A DNA stretch of 15,287 nt from JAHFJU01 sp964354865 (GTDB taxonomy: Bacteria; Patescibacteriota; Gracilibacteria; UBA1369; UM-FILTER-53-11): the NCBI GenBank assembly GCA_964354865.1, contig CAYHBN010000035.1, positions 1 through 15,287 on the forward strand. The letters are read 5' to 3'. The translations under genes were made by a program, and so were the position numbers. The first letter of the stretch is position 1, and each line of letters starts with the position of its first letter. Of this stretch, positions 1 to 7,229 are shown in pieces. The notes below the pieces were generated by a model, which ran no database searches, was not told the DNA's origin, and worked only from the letters and a program-made list of their open reading frames with translations.

Positions 1-447
1 ACAACTAATACGCCTCCTAAATTTGAAGGTTTGCATGCAGATGGAATAACTGCTGAACAGGATGGGCAAATTCTTATTGGATGTTCTGCCATAGCAAATC
101 AATCACAAGAGGATATGGACATTTGTTACACCAATGCTGTTAATGCAGTACGCAGAGGTGAATCAGTTAATTTTACCGAAGATTTAAAAGAACCTGAAGC
201 AAACAGTGAAGCAAAAGCAATTTTCGAAGCATTAGAAGAAACAGGTGCCGTTGCAGTTGCTCGAATGAATTCGGGAATTAAACACCCTCCACTGACAAGC
301 GACAGAATCGCTGTATTGATAAAAGGACAACCAGAAGCTCAAATATTCTTATGCATAGATGGCGAGGTACGTGGTGCTGGATATCCATCAATGTCAACCT
401 ATGCTTTTGTCGATTGGGTAAAAAAGAATTCGGAGCCAAAAGCCTAG
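1..447 (+). CDS. C-terminal part of an unrecognised protein (5'-truncated by window edge)
   Basis: The reading frame is open from base 1 to a TAG at 445-447, giving 148 residues with no stop upstream, so the true start lies outside the window. An internal TTG at 31 could be read as a start but nothing supports it. The visible part is acidic and soluble, with no membrane segment; it has three cysteines (in IGCSA, DICYT and FLCID) and ends in a run resembling a small alpha/beta domain (AVLIKGQ, IFLCIDGEVRGAG, YAFVDWVKK). I do not recognise the family and give no function. It converges with the glycosyltransferase-DUF4012 gene, leaving only 32 bp between the stops. The assignment as a real gene is good because the frame is long, open and free of competing frames; the function is unknown. 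Confidence 0.7.
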   Translation, partial: TTNTPPKFEGLHADGITAEQDGQILIGCSAIANQSQEDMDICYTNAVNAVRRGESVNFTEDLKEPEANSEAKAIFEALEETGAVAVARMNSGIKHPPLTSDRIAVLIKGQPEAQIFLCIDGEVRGAGYPSMSTYAFVDWVKKNSEPKA

Positions 448-468
448 TTTAATATTGTATTGAAACTA
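445..468. terminator. Weak hairpin between convergent genes
   Basis: TAGTTT (445-450) pairs with AAACTA (463-468) around a 12-nt loop, in the 32-bp gap between two convergent stop codons. The stem is short and A/T-rich and there is only a brief A/T run beside it. It may serve as a weak bidirectional terminator; the location is the main support. Confidence 0.25.
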
Positions 469-479
469 AAATTTCGCAC

Positions 480-2732
480 TCACCTTACTACCACGGTTAC
501 AATTCTTCGACGTGGATGCATTTCATTACCTGTGACAACACTATAAATTCCCTCAAGTTCAAGTGAATAGAACTTCTCTTTTTCAGAGGGAAGATTATTT
601 GTTTCTAGAAAAATCACATTTCTCTCCGCACGCGCTGCGGCAATAATCACCTCATTGCGTGAATCGACAGAATAAATTTTACTGAGCGACACAAAGTCAT
701 TTGCGAGAGCAACGTCTTCATTAAAAATAACTCTTATAAGATTCTCGCCAATAATATCGTGACCAATGATTGATGGTGGTGATGGATTTTTTATAAATTC
801 AGCTTCTACAGAAATATCGGCATCGACACTACTAACATTGAGCACCGCTGAACGTTCTGTTTGCGAAGAGAAACCAATGCATTCATTCAGTACGTAATAG
901 GGAGACACGCTGAGCGTTTTATGTAAACTCTCATTTTTAATCCCTGCTTGTTTGAAGTATCTAAATGAATAATTTTTCGTAATTGGTGGAAGTAAATATT
1001 CAAGGTGCAATGCAGCACGATCTAAAGGATTCACAGAAATCATAAAAGAAACAACTTTAAATCCTTTTTCATTTTTCTCGGTATGTTGAAAATCTTTTTG
1101 TGTAACAAGTTTTGCATGCAGTGGCAGAAACAACCGTATATATGCGATATATTTGGTAGATAATGGTGGATCAAAAACGCCAAGGTGTTGCCACAAAATC
1201 TGCAAAGACACACGCAGCATGTCGCGCTCTATGGTTGTATGATGCATGATAGACCTTTCTACATATCGATTACTTTTTCCACCCAAATAGTTATCCTCAA
1301 TAACAGCCAAAAAATCTTCATTTGAGCGAGCTACAAAAAGACTTGCCGTGTCGTCTTTATTATATATTTGCAGATCTCTATTCTTTACCGACTTGTTAAC
1401 ATGACCAAATAGCGATGGCCACAACCAAAATTGAAAAATCATTTTTACTATGAGCTTCTTTGCAACTTTCATCAAAATATTCTTTCTGCTTCTAATTGAG
1501 TTAAGATTGTGTCGATCAATGTTAAAAGATTTTACCGACAAAAACGTGAAGAGATTCTTACTAGTCACAACCTCGCCTGCAACGACTACCTTTTTATAAA
1601 GTGAGAGCAACGATTCAATAAAAGAAAAATTAACCGCAATAATGGATTGAAGTTTTTTCGACGATTCAACATCTTCATACAAACTCATTATTTGTTCAGC
1701 AGAGCGGCTAAAATCAGGTTCATTATTTGCGTCTCTGAGTTGCCAAGACACTCCAGTATTTTTATAAAGATACTTTTGAATATAGTCGGGAGCAGTATGC
1801 TTTGATGAAGTTTTTAAGTCAGAAAAAACATCTTGTGGACGAATCTTAAAATGTGATACCTCTACCACTTGAGTAATAAATCCTCCTGCAGCGCGCACCT
1901 CATTATTATTCTGCAAGACGACGAGAAGCGCGTCAGAAAATCCAAAAAAACTTTTTATAACAGCGACAACAATATTCATCGCAGAAGGTTTTTTATAATT
2001 TTTAAATTGCAGTTCACGATCAACAATTTCACGAGCTGCAGACAAATAACGCTGTATAGATTCTACTTGAACAGTTTTTTCAGTAACTGACTCAAGAAAG
2101 CGAGTCCCCCACTGCAAAACCTCTTCGTAACGCTGCAGGTAAAATAAATCTGCAACCATAAAATAGAGCATCCGAAGATCGTGCGGGTTTCTTTCAAGAT
2201 ACTGCTTCATAATTTGAACATATGAGGTTCGTGATTTTTCAAACATTTCTCGGGTATGATCCCCTATCTCAAAGAGCTCTGCATTATGAGAAACAGTTAT
2301 TGCCTCTTTATGTACAATCAAATCTTCATGTACCGGATACTGGTAACGTACTCCTAAAGAGCGGAACCATATCTTAGGCAAAATCTTTTTTTCTCCGTGA
2401 AAATGACAAGGCAACATAACAACAGAATCGGTGGATTTTTCTAAAAACGTCTTTAGCTCCTTTTGATTTTCGCTCTTCATACGGTTATCACAATCAACCA
2501 TCATTACCCACTTTTGAGTGACTTTATCTAATGCAAAATTCCGCGCGGCACTAAAATCATTATTCCAATCATACGAAAAAACCCTGACTGAGTCAGGGAA
2601 ATTTCTATAGTTTTCTGTAGGATTGATACGGGTATCTACAACAATGAATTCTGTAGCCAACTCTGCAAAACTTTCTATGAGTGCCAAAACTTTTTGCGGC
2701 TCGTCGTTCGAAATAAGACAGAGAGAAATCAT
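480..2732 (-). CDS. Family 2 glycosyltransferase fused to a DUF4012 domain
   Basis: This 750-residue protein joins two known modules. Residues 1-170 are a GT-A family 2 glycosyltransferase: beta strand MISLCLISNDE, then WNNDFSAARNFAL (56-68), a hallmark of the SunS/WaaE-like subgroup, and the metal/nucleotide-sugar DxD at 80-82 (VDCDN). Residues ~175-240 look helical, like the TPR-type tail of such enzymes. Residues ~265-400 match DUF4012: VVLQNNNEVRAAGGFIT (271-287), then WQLRDANNEPDFSRSAE (330-346) and a conserved-pattern stretch to ~400. The last ~90 residues look like an Ig-like beta-sandwich (LIRVIFNEDV). DUF4012 proteins are widespread in Patescibacteria and probably act at the cell envelope, but their activity is unknown. 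The likely role is synthesis of a surface glycan (inference). No obvious signal peptide or membrane span. A -10 box lies 6 nt before the ATG. It follows the lipoprotein gene after 21 bp. Confidence 0.88.
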   Translation of the reverse strand: MISLCLISNDEPQKVLALIESFAELATEFIVVDTRINPTENYRNFPDSVRVFSYDWNNDFSAARNFALDKVTQKWVMMVDCDNRMKSENQKELKTFLEKSTDSVVMLPCHFHGEKKILPKIWFRSLGVRYQYPVHEDLIVHKEAITVSHNAELFEIGDHTREMFEKSRTSYVQIMKQYLERNPHDLRMLYFMVADLFYLQRYEEVLQWGTRFLESVTEKTVQVESIQRYLSAAREIVDRELQFKNYKKPSAMNIVVAVIKSFFGFSDALLVVLQNNNEVRAAGGFITQVVEVSHFKIRPQDVFSDLKTSSKHTAPDYIQKYLYKNTGVSWQLRDANNEPDFSRSAEQIMSLYEDVESSKKLQSIIAVNFSFIESLLSLYKKVVVAGEVVTSKNLFTFLSVKSFNIDRHNLNSIRSRKNILMKVAKKLIVKMIFQFWLWPSLFGHVNKSVKNRDLQIYNKDDTASLFVARSNEDFLAVIEDNYLGGKSNRYVERSIMHHTTIERDMLRVSLQILWQHLGVFDPPLSTKYIAYIRLFLPLHAKLVTQKDFQHTEKNEKGFKVVSFMISVNPLDRAALHLEYLLPPITKNYSFRYFKQAGIKNESLHKTLSVSPYYVLNECIGFSSQTERSAVLNVSSVDADISVEAEFIKNPSPPSIIGHDIIGENLIRVIFNEDVALANDFVSLSKIYSVDSRNEVIIAAARAERNVIFLETNNLPSEKEKFYSLELEGIYSVVTGNEMHPRRRIVTVVVR

Positions 2733-2738
2733 GAAGAT

Positions 2739-2744
2739 AGTATA
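2739..2744 (-). promoter_or_regulatory. -10 box of the glycosyltransferase-DUF4012 gene
   Basis: TATACT on the minus strand ends 6 nt before the ATG, which would put the transcription start at or next to the A of the ATG (leaderless). No good -35 box is visible about 17 bp upstream, so read-through from the lipoprotein gene is the alternative. Confidence 0.4.
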
Positions 2745-2753
2745 CTACACACC

Positions 2754-3506
2754 TTATTGCTGAAGTGGACGCGCACACTCAATTCCCTCAAAAGAACCAT
2801 TTTCACCTCGTAACCATCGGCATGGATTGCAATCTAAATCAACGGGCAACGTATTACAAATTGGAGTATCGGGGAACGGACGTACACGATTACCATTGTC
2901 ATCGAGGGTAGCGTACACGCATTCAACGATAGAGTCTGCTCCAAAACCATACGGAACCTCTCCTTCGCAAATAGGATACGGTGAGTCTGGATAGTTTCTT
3001 TCATTCTCATCACAAAGCTCTTGCTGATAATTTATACACCACGCATCAACGACTGGATTTTCAACTCGATTCCAGTTTTCATCAAAATACGGTTGAATAC
3101 AACTTTGAACAAAGAGGCTTGTGCAACAAAGCTCAGGATTATTCCAAGGACTTGGAACAGCTGCATCGGGGGTTGCCATGTCTGGGAGAGCAGCGTCAGG
3201 CAGAGAAGAATCGAGATCTGAGAGCGCGCCATCTTGAACCTGTGCTGCATCAAGTACAAACATATCAGCAGTTGAAACATCGGCGACTGTAGCATCAGTA
3301 ATTGCAGCATCATTCAAAATAACTCCAACATCTGCACGTACAGTACCCTGATCAATTATTGTTCCTAAATCGCTGATGCCCATATCTGCTACGACTGGCT
3401 CATCAATATCTTGTCTTACTTTTGGAGATTCAATACAACCACTAAAGGCTGAAGCTGCTAATGCTGTTGCTGCTATAAAGGCGCGCGGCCCGCTTGAGAG
3501 ACTCAT
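2754..3506 (-). CDS. Lipoprotein with Asp/Ala-rich linker and Cys-rich C-terminal domain
   Basis: The preferred start is the ATG at 3506 (MSLSSGPRAF), giving 250 residues. The longer frame from 3545 would start inside the -10 box at 3537-3542, so I reject it. Residues 1-24 form a lipoprotein signal peptide with lipobox FSGC, so Cys24 is the likely lipidated residue and the protein is membrane-anchored outside the cytoplasm. Residues ~30-130 are a low-complexity linker with Asp or Ala every few positions (DAALPDMATPDAAVP), like linkers in myxobacterial surface lipoproteins. The C-terminal ~115 residues hold about ten cysteines (CC, CNPC and others), suggesting a disulfide-stabilised or metal-binding domain. 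Function unknown. No homologous family is recognised. It lies between ssb and the glycosyltransferase on the same strand but has its own promoter. Confidence 0.75.
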   Translation of the reverse strand: MSLSSGPRAFIAATALAASAFSGCIESPKVRQDIDEPVVADMGISDLGTIIDQGTVRADVGVILNDAAITDATVADVSTADMFVLDAAQVQDGALSDLDSSLPDAALPDMATPDAAVPSPWNNPELCCTSLFVQSCIQPYFDENWNRVENPVVDAWCINYQQELCDENERNYPDSPYPICEGEVPYGFGADSIVECVYATLDDNGNRVRPFPDTPICNTLPVDLDCNPCRWLRGENGSFEGIECARPLQQ

Positions 3507-3536
3507 ATATAATAACTTTTTAGGAACTAAGGGCGT

Positions 3537-3564
3537 ATTATACACATAAAATAGAATCCGTCAA
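3537..3564 (-). promoter_or_regulatory. Promoter of the Cys-rich lipoprotein gene
   Basis: On the minus strand: TTGACG (3564-3559), a 16-bp spacer, then TATAAT (3542-3537). Transcription would start near 3530, about 24 nt before the ATG at 3506. This is one of the best sigma70-type matches in the window and it fixes the start codon choice. Confidence 0.75.
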
Positions 3565-3618
3565 ATCGCGTACTGACAGAAACAAAAAACACTATGGTTC
3601 TCCTGTTACTCAACAAGC

Positions 3619-4140
3619 CTAAAATGGCAAATCATCGATAGATACCTCTGGTGCGCTTACTTGGCCTGCGCCCATTTCTGCGGGCATTTCGCCTTCGTCA
3701 GTGTTCTTTTTTACTGAACGAGGGCCGCGTGCGCCACCTGAGAAAGGAGTGAATCCGCCTTCGCTTGTTTCGTGGTTCATGCCGCTGCCCATAGGAGCGC
3801 CATCGCCTTTTTTGCCATCTAACAAGATCAAGTTATCTGCGACGATTTCAGTTTTGTAGCGTTTTACGCCATCTTCACCTTCCCATTCACGAGTCTGCAT
3901 TTTGCCTTCTACGAAAATTTTGCCACCTTTTTTAACATAGTTTTGCGCGATTTCAGCCAATTTTCTCCAAACCACAATATTGTGGAACTCTGCTTTGTCT
4001 TTCTTTTGGCCCGTTGAGTCGGTCCAGCTAAAGTTTGTTGCGACCGCGAAGGTAGCAACTGGTTGTCCGCCTGCCATACGAGTTTCTGGGTCTCGTGTTA
4101 CGTTACCGATAATTTGTGCGCGATTGAGTGAGTAAGCCAT
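3619..4140 (-). CDS. ssb: Single-stranded DNA-binding protein
   Basis: From the ATG at 4140 the protein is 173 residues, the usual length for bacterial SSB. Residues 1-~105 are the OB fold: SLNRAQIIGNVTRDPETR at the start, AEFHNIVVWRKLAEIAQNYV in the middle, then GGKIFVEGKMQTREWE and YKTEIVADNLILL. A Gly/Ser-rich flexible linker follows, and the protein ends in IDDLPF, the conserved acidic tip through which SSB recruits replication and repair partners. It coats single-stranded DNA during replication, recombination and repair, as a homotetramer in known cases. A longer frame from 4221 is rejected because it begins within the predicted -35 box at 4216-4221. There is no Shine-Dalgarno sequence; the leader is pyrimidine-rich (TCTCTCCCC before ATG). 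The gene is divergent from the TRM11-like methyltransferase. Confidence 0.96.
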   Translation of the reverse strand: MAYSLNRAQIIGNVTRDPETRMAGGQPVATFAVATNFSWTDSTGQKKDKAEFHNIVVWRKLAEIAQNYVKKGGKIFVEGKMQTREWEGEDGVKRYKTEIVADNLILLDGKKGDGAPMGSGMNHETSEGGFTPFSGGARGPRSVKKNTDEGEMPAEMGAGQVSAPEVSIDDLPF

Positions 4141-4192
4141 GGGGAGAGAGTTAGATGGGATAGATAAATAGATGGATGAGATTTGGGAATTC

Positions 4193-4221
4193 ATTGTAAT
4201 TTTTTGAGCTGAAATTAACAA
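4193..4221 (-). promoter_or_regulatory. ssb promoter
   Basis: On the minus strand: TTGTTA (4221-4216), 17-bp spacer, TACAAT (4198-4193). Transcription would start near 4186, giving a leader of about 45 nt that carries repeated ATCTA/CATCTA units and a C/T-rich end. Confidence 0.6.
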
Positions 4222-4244
4222 TTGCCCGATTGCTCACTTTAGGG

Positions 4245-4273
4245 TGTGACGTCTTGAAAAAATAGTGTATAGT
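4245..4273 (+). promoter_or_regulatory. Promoter of the TRM11-like methyltransferase gene
   Basis: TGTGAC (4245-4250), 17-bp spacer, TATAGT (4268-4273). Transcription would start near 4280, leaving a ~56-nt leader with CATCTA repeats and a run of C just before the ATG at 4336. The -35 box is a poor match. Confidence 0.45.
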
Positions 4274-4335
4274 GCGCCCCAGCTTCTGCTCATCTATTCA
4301 ATCTAACTCATCTATCCTATCTCCCCCCCGCCCCC

Positions 4336-5586
4336 ATGTACGCATTCATCCTCGGAAACCATCCTGAAATTTCAATCGCCGAACTCGGCTCATTTTTTGG
4401 TGACAAAGTAAGTATAAATCCTGTGAATAAGATTGCATTCACCGAATGTGAGTTACCAAGCCAATTTACGAATGCGGGCGACTTTTTAAAAATCCTTGGA
4501 GGCACTATTACCATTATGAAGGTGCTCAACGAGCGCGTGGGAAGCAAAGAATTAACCGAAGTAGTAGCAGAACATGTTAAAGGAGCTATGGGAGACACGA
4601 CTTCGAAATTCCCGTTTTCTATCGACGTGCATCCTGAGTCAAATGCCACAACTCCCTATATTAAACAGTTCACGATTGGTGTAAAAAAACACCTCACGAA
4701 AGAGGGCAAACGAAGCGAATTTTGGAATAATAATTTTAGAAACATTAACCGAGTGTTTGCGGTTAAAAATCACCTACTCGAAAAAGGAATCGCCTTTGCG
4801 TTGCTCCCTCGCGGTAACAGCGAATTTATGGTTTGTCAGCTTGTTGCTCTGCAAGATGTAGAAGATTATGCAGACCGCGATTACGGAAAAGCCGAGCGTG
4901 ATAATAAATCCGGAATGCTCCCCCCGAAGTTGGCTCAAATCATGATGAATTTAGCAATCTTTAACCGTGCATATGGCGTGACCTTCGATGAAAGCCGACG
5001 CGCTCGTGTGACCGTTTTAGATCCTTTTTGTGGAAGTGGAACCGTTTTAATGGAGGCATTACTGAGAGGATTTTCAACATTTGGCAGCGATATTAGTGAA
5101 AAAGCGGTTGAACAATCGAAGACAAATGTGGATTGGCTGCGCCAGGCTCGCACAATTTCACCTGCAGCAGGAGCGATGGTTTTGCACAAATCGGCCCTTG
5201 AGCTCTCGAAAAAAGACTGTGAACTTGCCTGCCCCGATATTACCGGAATCGCGGTAGTCTCAGAGCCTTTTTTGGGTCCACCTATGAGAGAAGAACCCTC
5301 AGACGCAGTACTCGATAAAGTAATGTACGAGTTGAGTGATTTATATGTAGGATTTTTCAAAAACATGTCAAAATGGCTACCAGCAGAGACTCCAATTGTT
5401 TGTGTTTTCCCTTGTTGGAGACGTGCGGGAGGTGGCATTGCAAAGCTCTCTTCTCGAGTAGTTGAAAAAATAACAAGCCTTGGGTATAGTGTGCCCGCTT
5501 ACAGTCCACAAAATAGCACAAGCCTGATCTACAGCCGACCGTATACCGTGGTGGCGAGAGAGATTCTCAGGTTTGTAAAGAAGTAA
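4336..5586 (+). CDS. TRM11-like class I SAM-dependent methyltransferase (probably RNA-modifying)
   Basis: 416 residues. The C-terminal half is a Rossmann-fold methyltransferase: RDYGKAERDNKSGMLPPKLA (181-200), the lead-in typical of the TRM11/archaeal TrmG10 group; motif I VLDPFCGSGTVLMEA (227-241), which binds S-adenosylmethionine; GSDIS (250-254), with Asp252 the likely ribose contact. The catalytic motif IV is SEPFLGPP (309-316) instead of the D/N-P-P-Y usual for N2-guanine or N6-adenine methylation. The N-terminal ~170 residues are presumably the substrate-binding region (THUMP-like in relatives; not obvious here). Known relatives make m2G10 in tRNA; the nearby tRNA-Asn is suggestive but not evidence. 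Patescibacterial members are often annotated as DNA methylases, so the substrate is open. The ATG is preceded by CCCCCCCGCCCCC and no Shine-Dalgarno sequence. Divergent from ssb. Confidence 0.82.
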   Translation: MYAFILGNHPEISIAELGSFFGDKVSINPVNKIAFTECELPSQFTNAGDFLKILGGTITIMKVLNERVGSKELTEVVAEHVKGAMGDTTSKFPFSIDVHPESNATTPYIKQFTIGVKKHLTKEGKRSEFWNNNFRNINRVFAVKNHLLEKGIAFALLPRGNSEFMVCQLVALQDVEDYADRDYGKAERDNKSGMLPPKLAQIMMNLAIFNRAYGVTFDESRRARVTVLDPFCGSGTVLMEALLRGFSTFGSDISEKAVEQSKTNVDWLRQARTISPAAGAMVLHKSALELSKKDCELACPDITGIAVVSEPFLGPPMREEPSDAVLDKVMYELSDLYVGFFKNMSKWLPAETPIVCVFPCWRRAGGGIAKLSSRVVEKITSLGYSVPAYSPQNSTSLIYSRPYTVVAREILRFVKK

Positions 5587-5638
5587 GATTAACATAGCGG
5601 CGCGGCCAGAAAGGCGCGCTACACAATTCACGCCGCGT

Positions 5639-5713
5639 TCGGGAGTAGCTCAACGGTGGAGCAAGTCGCTGTTAACGACAAGGTTACTGGTTCGAATCCA
5701 GTCTCCCGAGCCA
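5639..5713 (+). tRNA. tRNA-Asn(GTT)
   Basis: Cloverleaf by eye: acceptor TCGGGAG (5639-5645) with CTCCCGA (5703-5709); D stem GCTC/GAGC; anticodon loop CTGTTAA with anticodon GTT; T arm ACTGG TTCGAAT CCAGT; discriminator G5710 and encoded CCA (5711-5713). The outermost anticodon-stem pair is an A-A mismatch (AGTCG with CGACA), otherwise all stems pair. The gene marks the left border of the accessory array: the next promoter begins 5 bp after the CCA. Its last 17 nt align without a gap to the end of the array's direct repeat (12 of 17 identical), and GAGCCAACTA at its 3' border is identical at repeat copy 9122-9161. Confidence 0.96.
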
Positions 5714-5717
5714 ACTA

Positions 5718-5746
5718 TTTACAAAATGGCTGTTTCGCCGTATAAT
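5718..5746 (+). promoter_or_regulatory. Promoter of the M11-like peptidase gene
   Basis: TTTACA (5718-5723), 17-bp spacer, TATAAT (5741-5746), then 7 nt to the ATG at 5754. The transcript should start at or one base before the ATG, so the mRNA is probably leaderless. The promoter starts 5 bp after the tRNA CCA. Confidence 0.7.
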
Positions 5747-5753
5747 ATATCTA

Positions 5754-6986
5754 ATGAAAACAAAAAAATTACGGTACCTTCTTATAGCAATCCCTTTATT
5801 ACTGCTTGGTATTCTTACAGCCGTTTTCGCAAGCAATGAAGACCTCTTTCAAGGCTCATTACAAAAAATTGTTCCAATTCACAACTTCAACGTAAAACAA
5901 AAAATCAATCTAAATAAAGATTCCTTAAAACCAATTCCGCCTTTGGTCGTTAATCTACCTCAACGCAACAGAAAACTAACTAGAATTTTAGGTGTGCCTG
6001 TAACATCATCTGCCGCTCATACAGCCCAAGTTTCTAGAGAAGATTTTCAAAATGTTTTATTCGGCGAAAATAATTCGGTAAAAACTTTTTTTGAGCAAAA
6101 TTCAAATCGCACAATTCAAATTCAAGGCACGGTGTTAGACGCTGCTTTACAAACAAATCATCCAGAAATTGGTCTCGATGCTAGAACAGGAACAGCAAAC
6201 TACACTCAACTACTGAATGACTTGGATCAACAAATTGATCTTAGAGATTACGACATGTACATGTTCATCTTACTTCAGGATGGAGAATGTACAGGCTCAG
6301 CTTCGTCCATTGGACTAACTCCATTCGACAGCGAAGAAGGACGGGTTACGATTGGATATGCCGCACTAAGTGCACAATGTGTTAATAACTACTCCAATAT
6401 AAATACTAATCCCACACTCATTCACGAATTCGGCCATCTCTTTGGATTAAGACATACTGCGACCTGGATTCCATCTGCTGGGTGCGGAGAAAATATTCCA
6501 TTAAACATCGCAGATGCAGCAGACAGACTATGCATTAATAGCTATGGAGGAGGTACTCCTATGGGGACCTCACGTAACGACCTCAATGCACCACAGAGAG
6601 AAAAACTAAACTCACCCTATCAAATCGCGAAAAGAATTATAACCAACAATGGTGATTTTTGGATTAGCTGGTGGAGAAATAAACAACCAAATGATTATGA
6701 AGAGCTAAGAGTTGCAATGCCCGATGGATACTATTCTGTTGAATTACGGAAAAATATCGTCATGGATATCGACAACGGCATTACAGTAAATTTTATTCCC
6801 CAAAATAATCAATATTATACTAATGCACTTCAAAATATCTTTATCCCAGACACAATGTTAGTAGCACCAAGTGCATACCCTCTCACGATGCAAAATCCAG
6901 TATTTATTGACCAGTTACGTCATGTAACTATTACACTACTATCACTTGAACAGGATCGCGCACACATAAATGTTACATTCAACTAA
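5754..6986 (+). CDS. Secreted or membrane-anchored zinc metallopeptidase, M11 (gametolysin)-like metzincin
   Basis: 410 residues. Residues 1-~27 are a signal peptide or N-terminal anchor (KTKKLRYLL then IAIPLLLLGILTAVFA), so the enzyme acts outside the cytoplasm. The catalytic motif HEFGHLFGLRH (224-234) is the full metzincin pattern HExxHxxGxxH: His224, His228 and His234 bind zinc and Glu225 is the general base. YGGGTPMG (264-271) fits a Met-turn with Met270. FGENNSVKTFFEQNSNRTIQ (103-122) is the pre-catalytic region typical of M11/M6 relatives, where a mature N-terminal domain packs on the active site. The C-terminal ~120 residues are beta-rich and may bind substrate. Role inferred: degradation of external protein, perhaps of a host or neighbouring cell. 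It is the first unit of the array, between tRNA-Asn and repeat copy A, with its own promoter. Confidence 0.85.
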   Translation: MKTKKLRYLLIAIPLLLLGILTAVFASNEDLFQGSLQKIVPIHNFNVKQKINLNKDSLKPIPPLVVNLPQRNRKLTRILGVPVTSSAAHTAQVSREDFQNVLFGENNSVKTFFEQNSNRTIQIQGTVLDAALQTNHPEIGLDARTGTANYTQLLNDLDQQIDLRDYDMYMFILLQDGECTGSASSIGLTPFDSEEGRVTIGYAALSAQCVNNYSNINTNPTLIHEFGHLFGLRHTATWIPSAGCGENIPLNIADAADRLCINSYGGGTPMGTSRNDLNAPQREKLNSPYQIAKRIITNNGDFWISWWRNKQPNDYEELRVAMPDGYYSVELRKNIVMDIDNGITVNFIPQNNQYYTNALQNIFIPDTMLVAPSAYPLTMQNPVFIDQLRHVTITLLSLEQDRAHINVTFN

Positions 6987-7012
6987 GTGAATAATCTAGA
7001 CATACCACGCGT

Positions 7013-7073
7013 CTGAAACCACGTTGCGGATTGCCTGCCCCGCTCAGCGGCGGCGTCTAGCATGGGGAGCCAA
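7013..7073 (+). repeat. Array direct repeat, copy A (with 20-bp insertion)
   Basis: CTGAAACCACGTTGCGGATTG, then an extra 20 bp (7034-7053), then CGTCTAGCATGGGGAGCCAA. The extra segment holds a tight hairpin CCGCT-C-AGCGG. Outer part and end match the other copies, with one C-to-T change in GTCCAGC. It closes the M11 peptidase unit. Confidence 0.85.
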
Positions 7074-7167
7074 ATGTTTATAAGACTCATCATATTTTAG
7101 TAGTGTAAACGTAACCTAGCCACAAAAACAACCTGTTTATGCTCAATAAGCCGACCTAGCCCAACCC

Positions 7168-7195
7168 TTGCTATTATACATATAAATGTTATAAT
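7168..7195 (+). promoter_or_regulatory. Promoter of the 148-aa protein gene
   Basis: TTGCTA (7168-7173), 16-bp spacer, TATAAT (7190-7195). The start near 7202 gives a leader of ~28 nt that contains a perfect hairpin ATTATTT-AACT-AAATAAT (7212-7229) ending directly at the ATG at 7230, which could hide the start region or act as an operator. Confidence 0.6.
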
Positions 7196-7229
7196 AAATC
7201 TGTAGGACTTCATTATTTAACTAAATAAT

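Noticed and set aside
2981..3313. Three overlapping frames of 66-103 codons.
   Set aside because: Shadows produced by the low-complexity Asp/Ala region of the lipoprotein gene.
3507..3545. Longer lipoprotein start giving 263 residues.
   Set aside because: Its ATG lies at the -10 box and the extra residues spoil the signal peptide.
4138..4221. Longer ssb start giving 200 residues.
   Set aside because: The extra 27 residues have no SSB similarity and overlap a plausible promoter.
4935..5438. 167-codon minus-strand frame.
   Set aside because: Antisense shadow of the methyltransferase gene.
5593..5637. GC-rich imperfect hairpin between the methyltransferase gene and tRNA-Asn as an intrinsic terminator.
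   Set aside because: The stem needs several bulges and has no T run after it.
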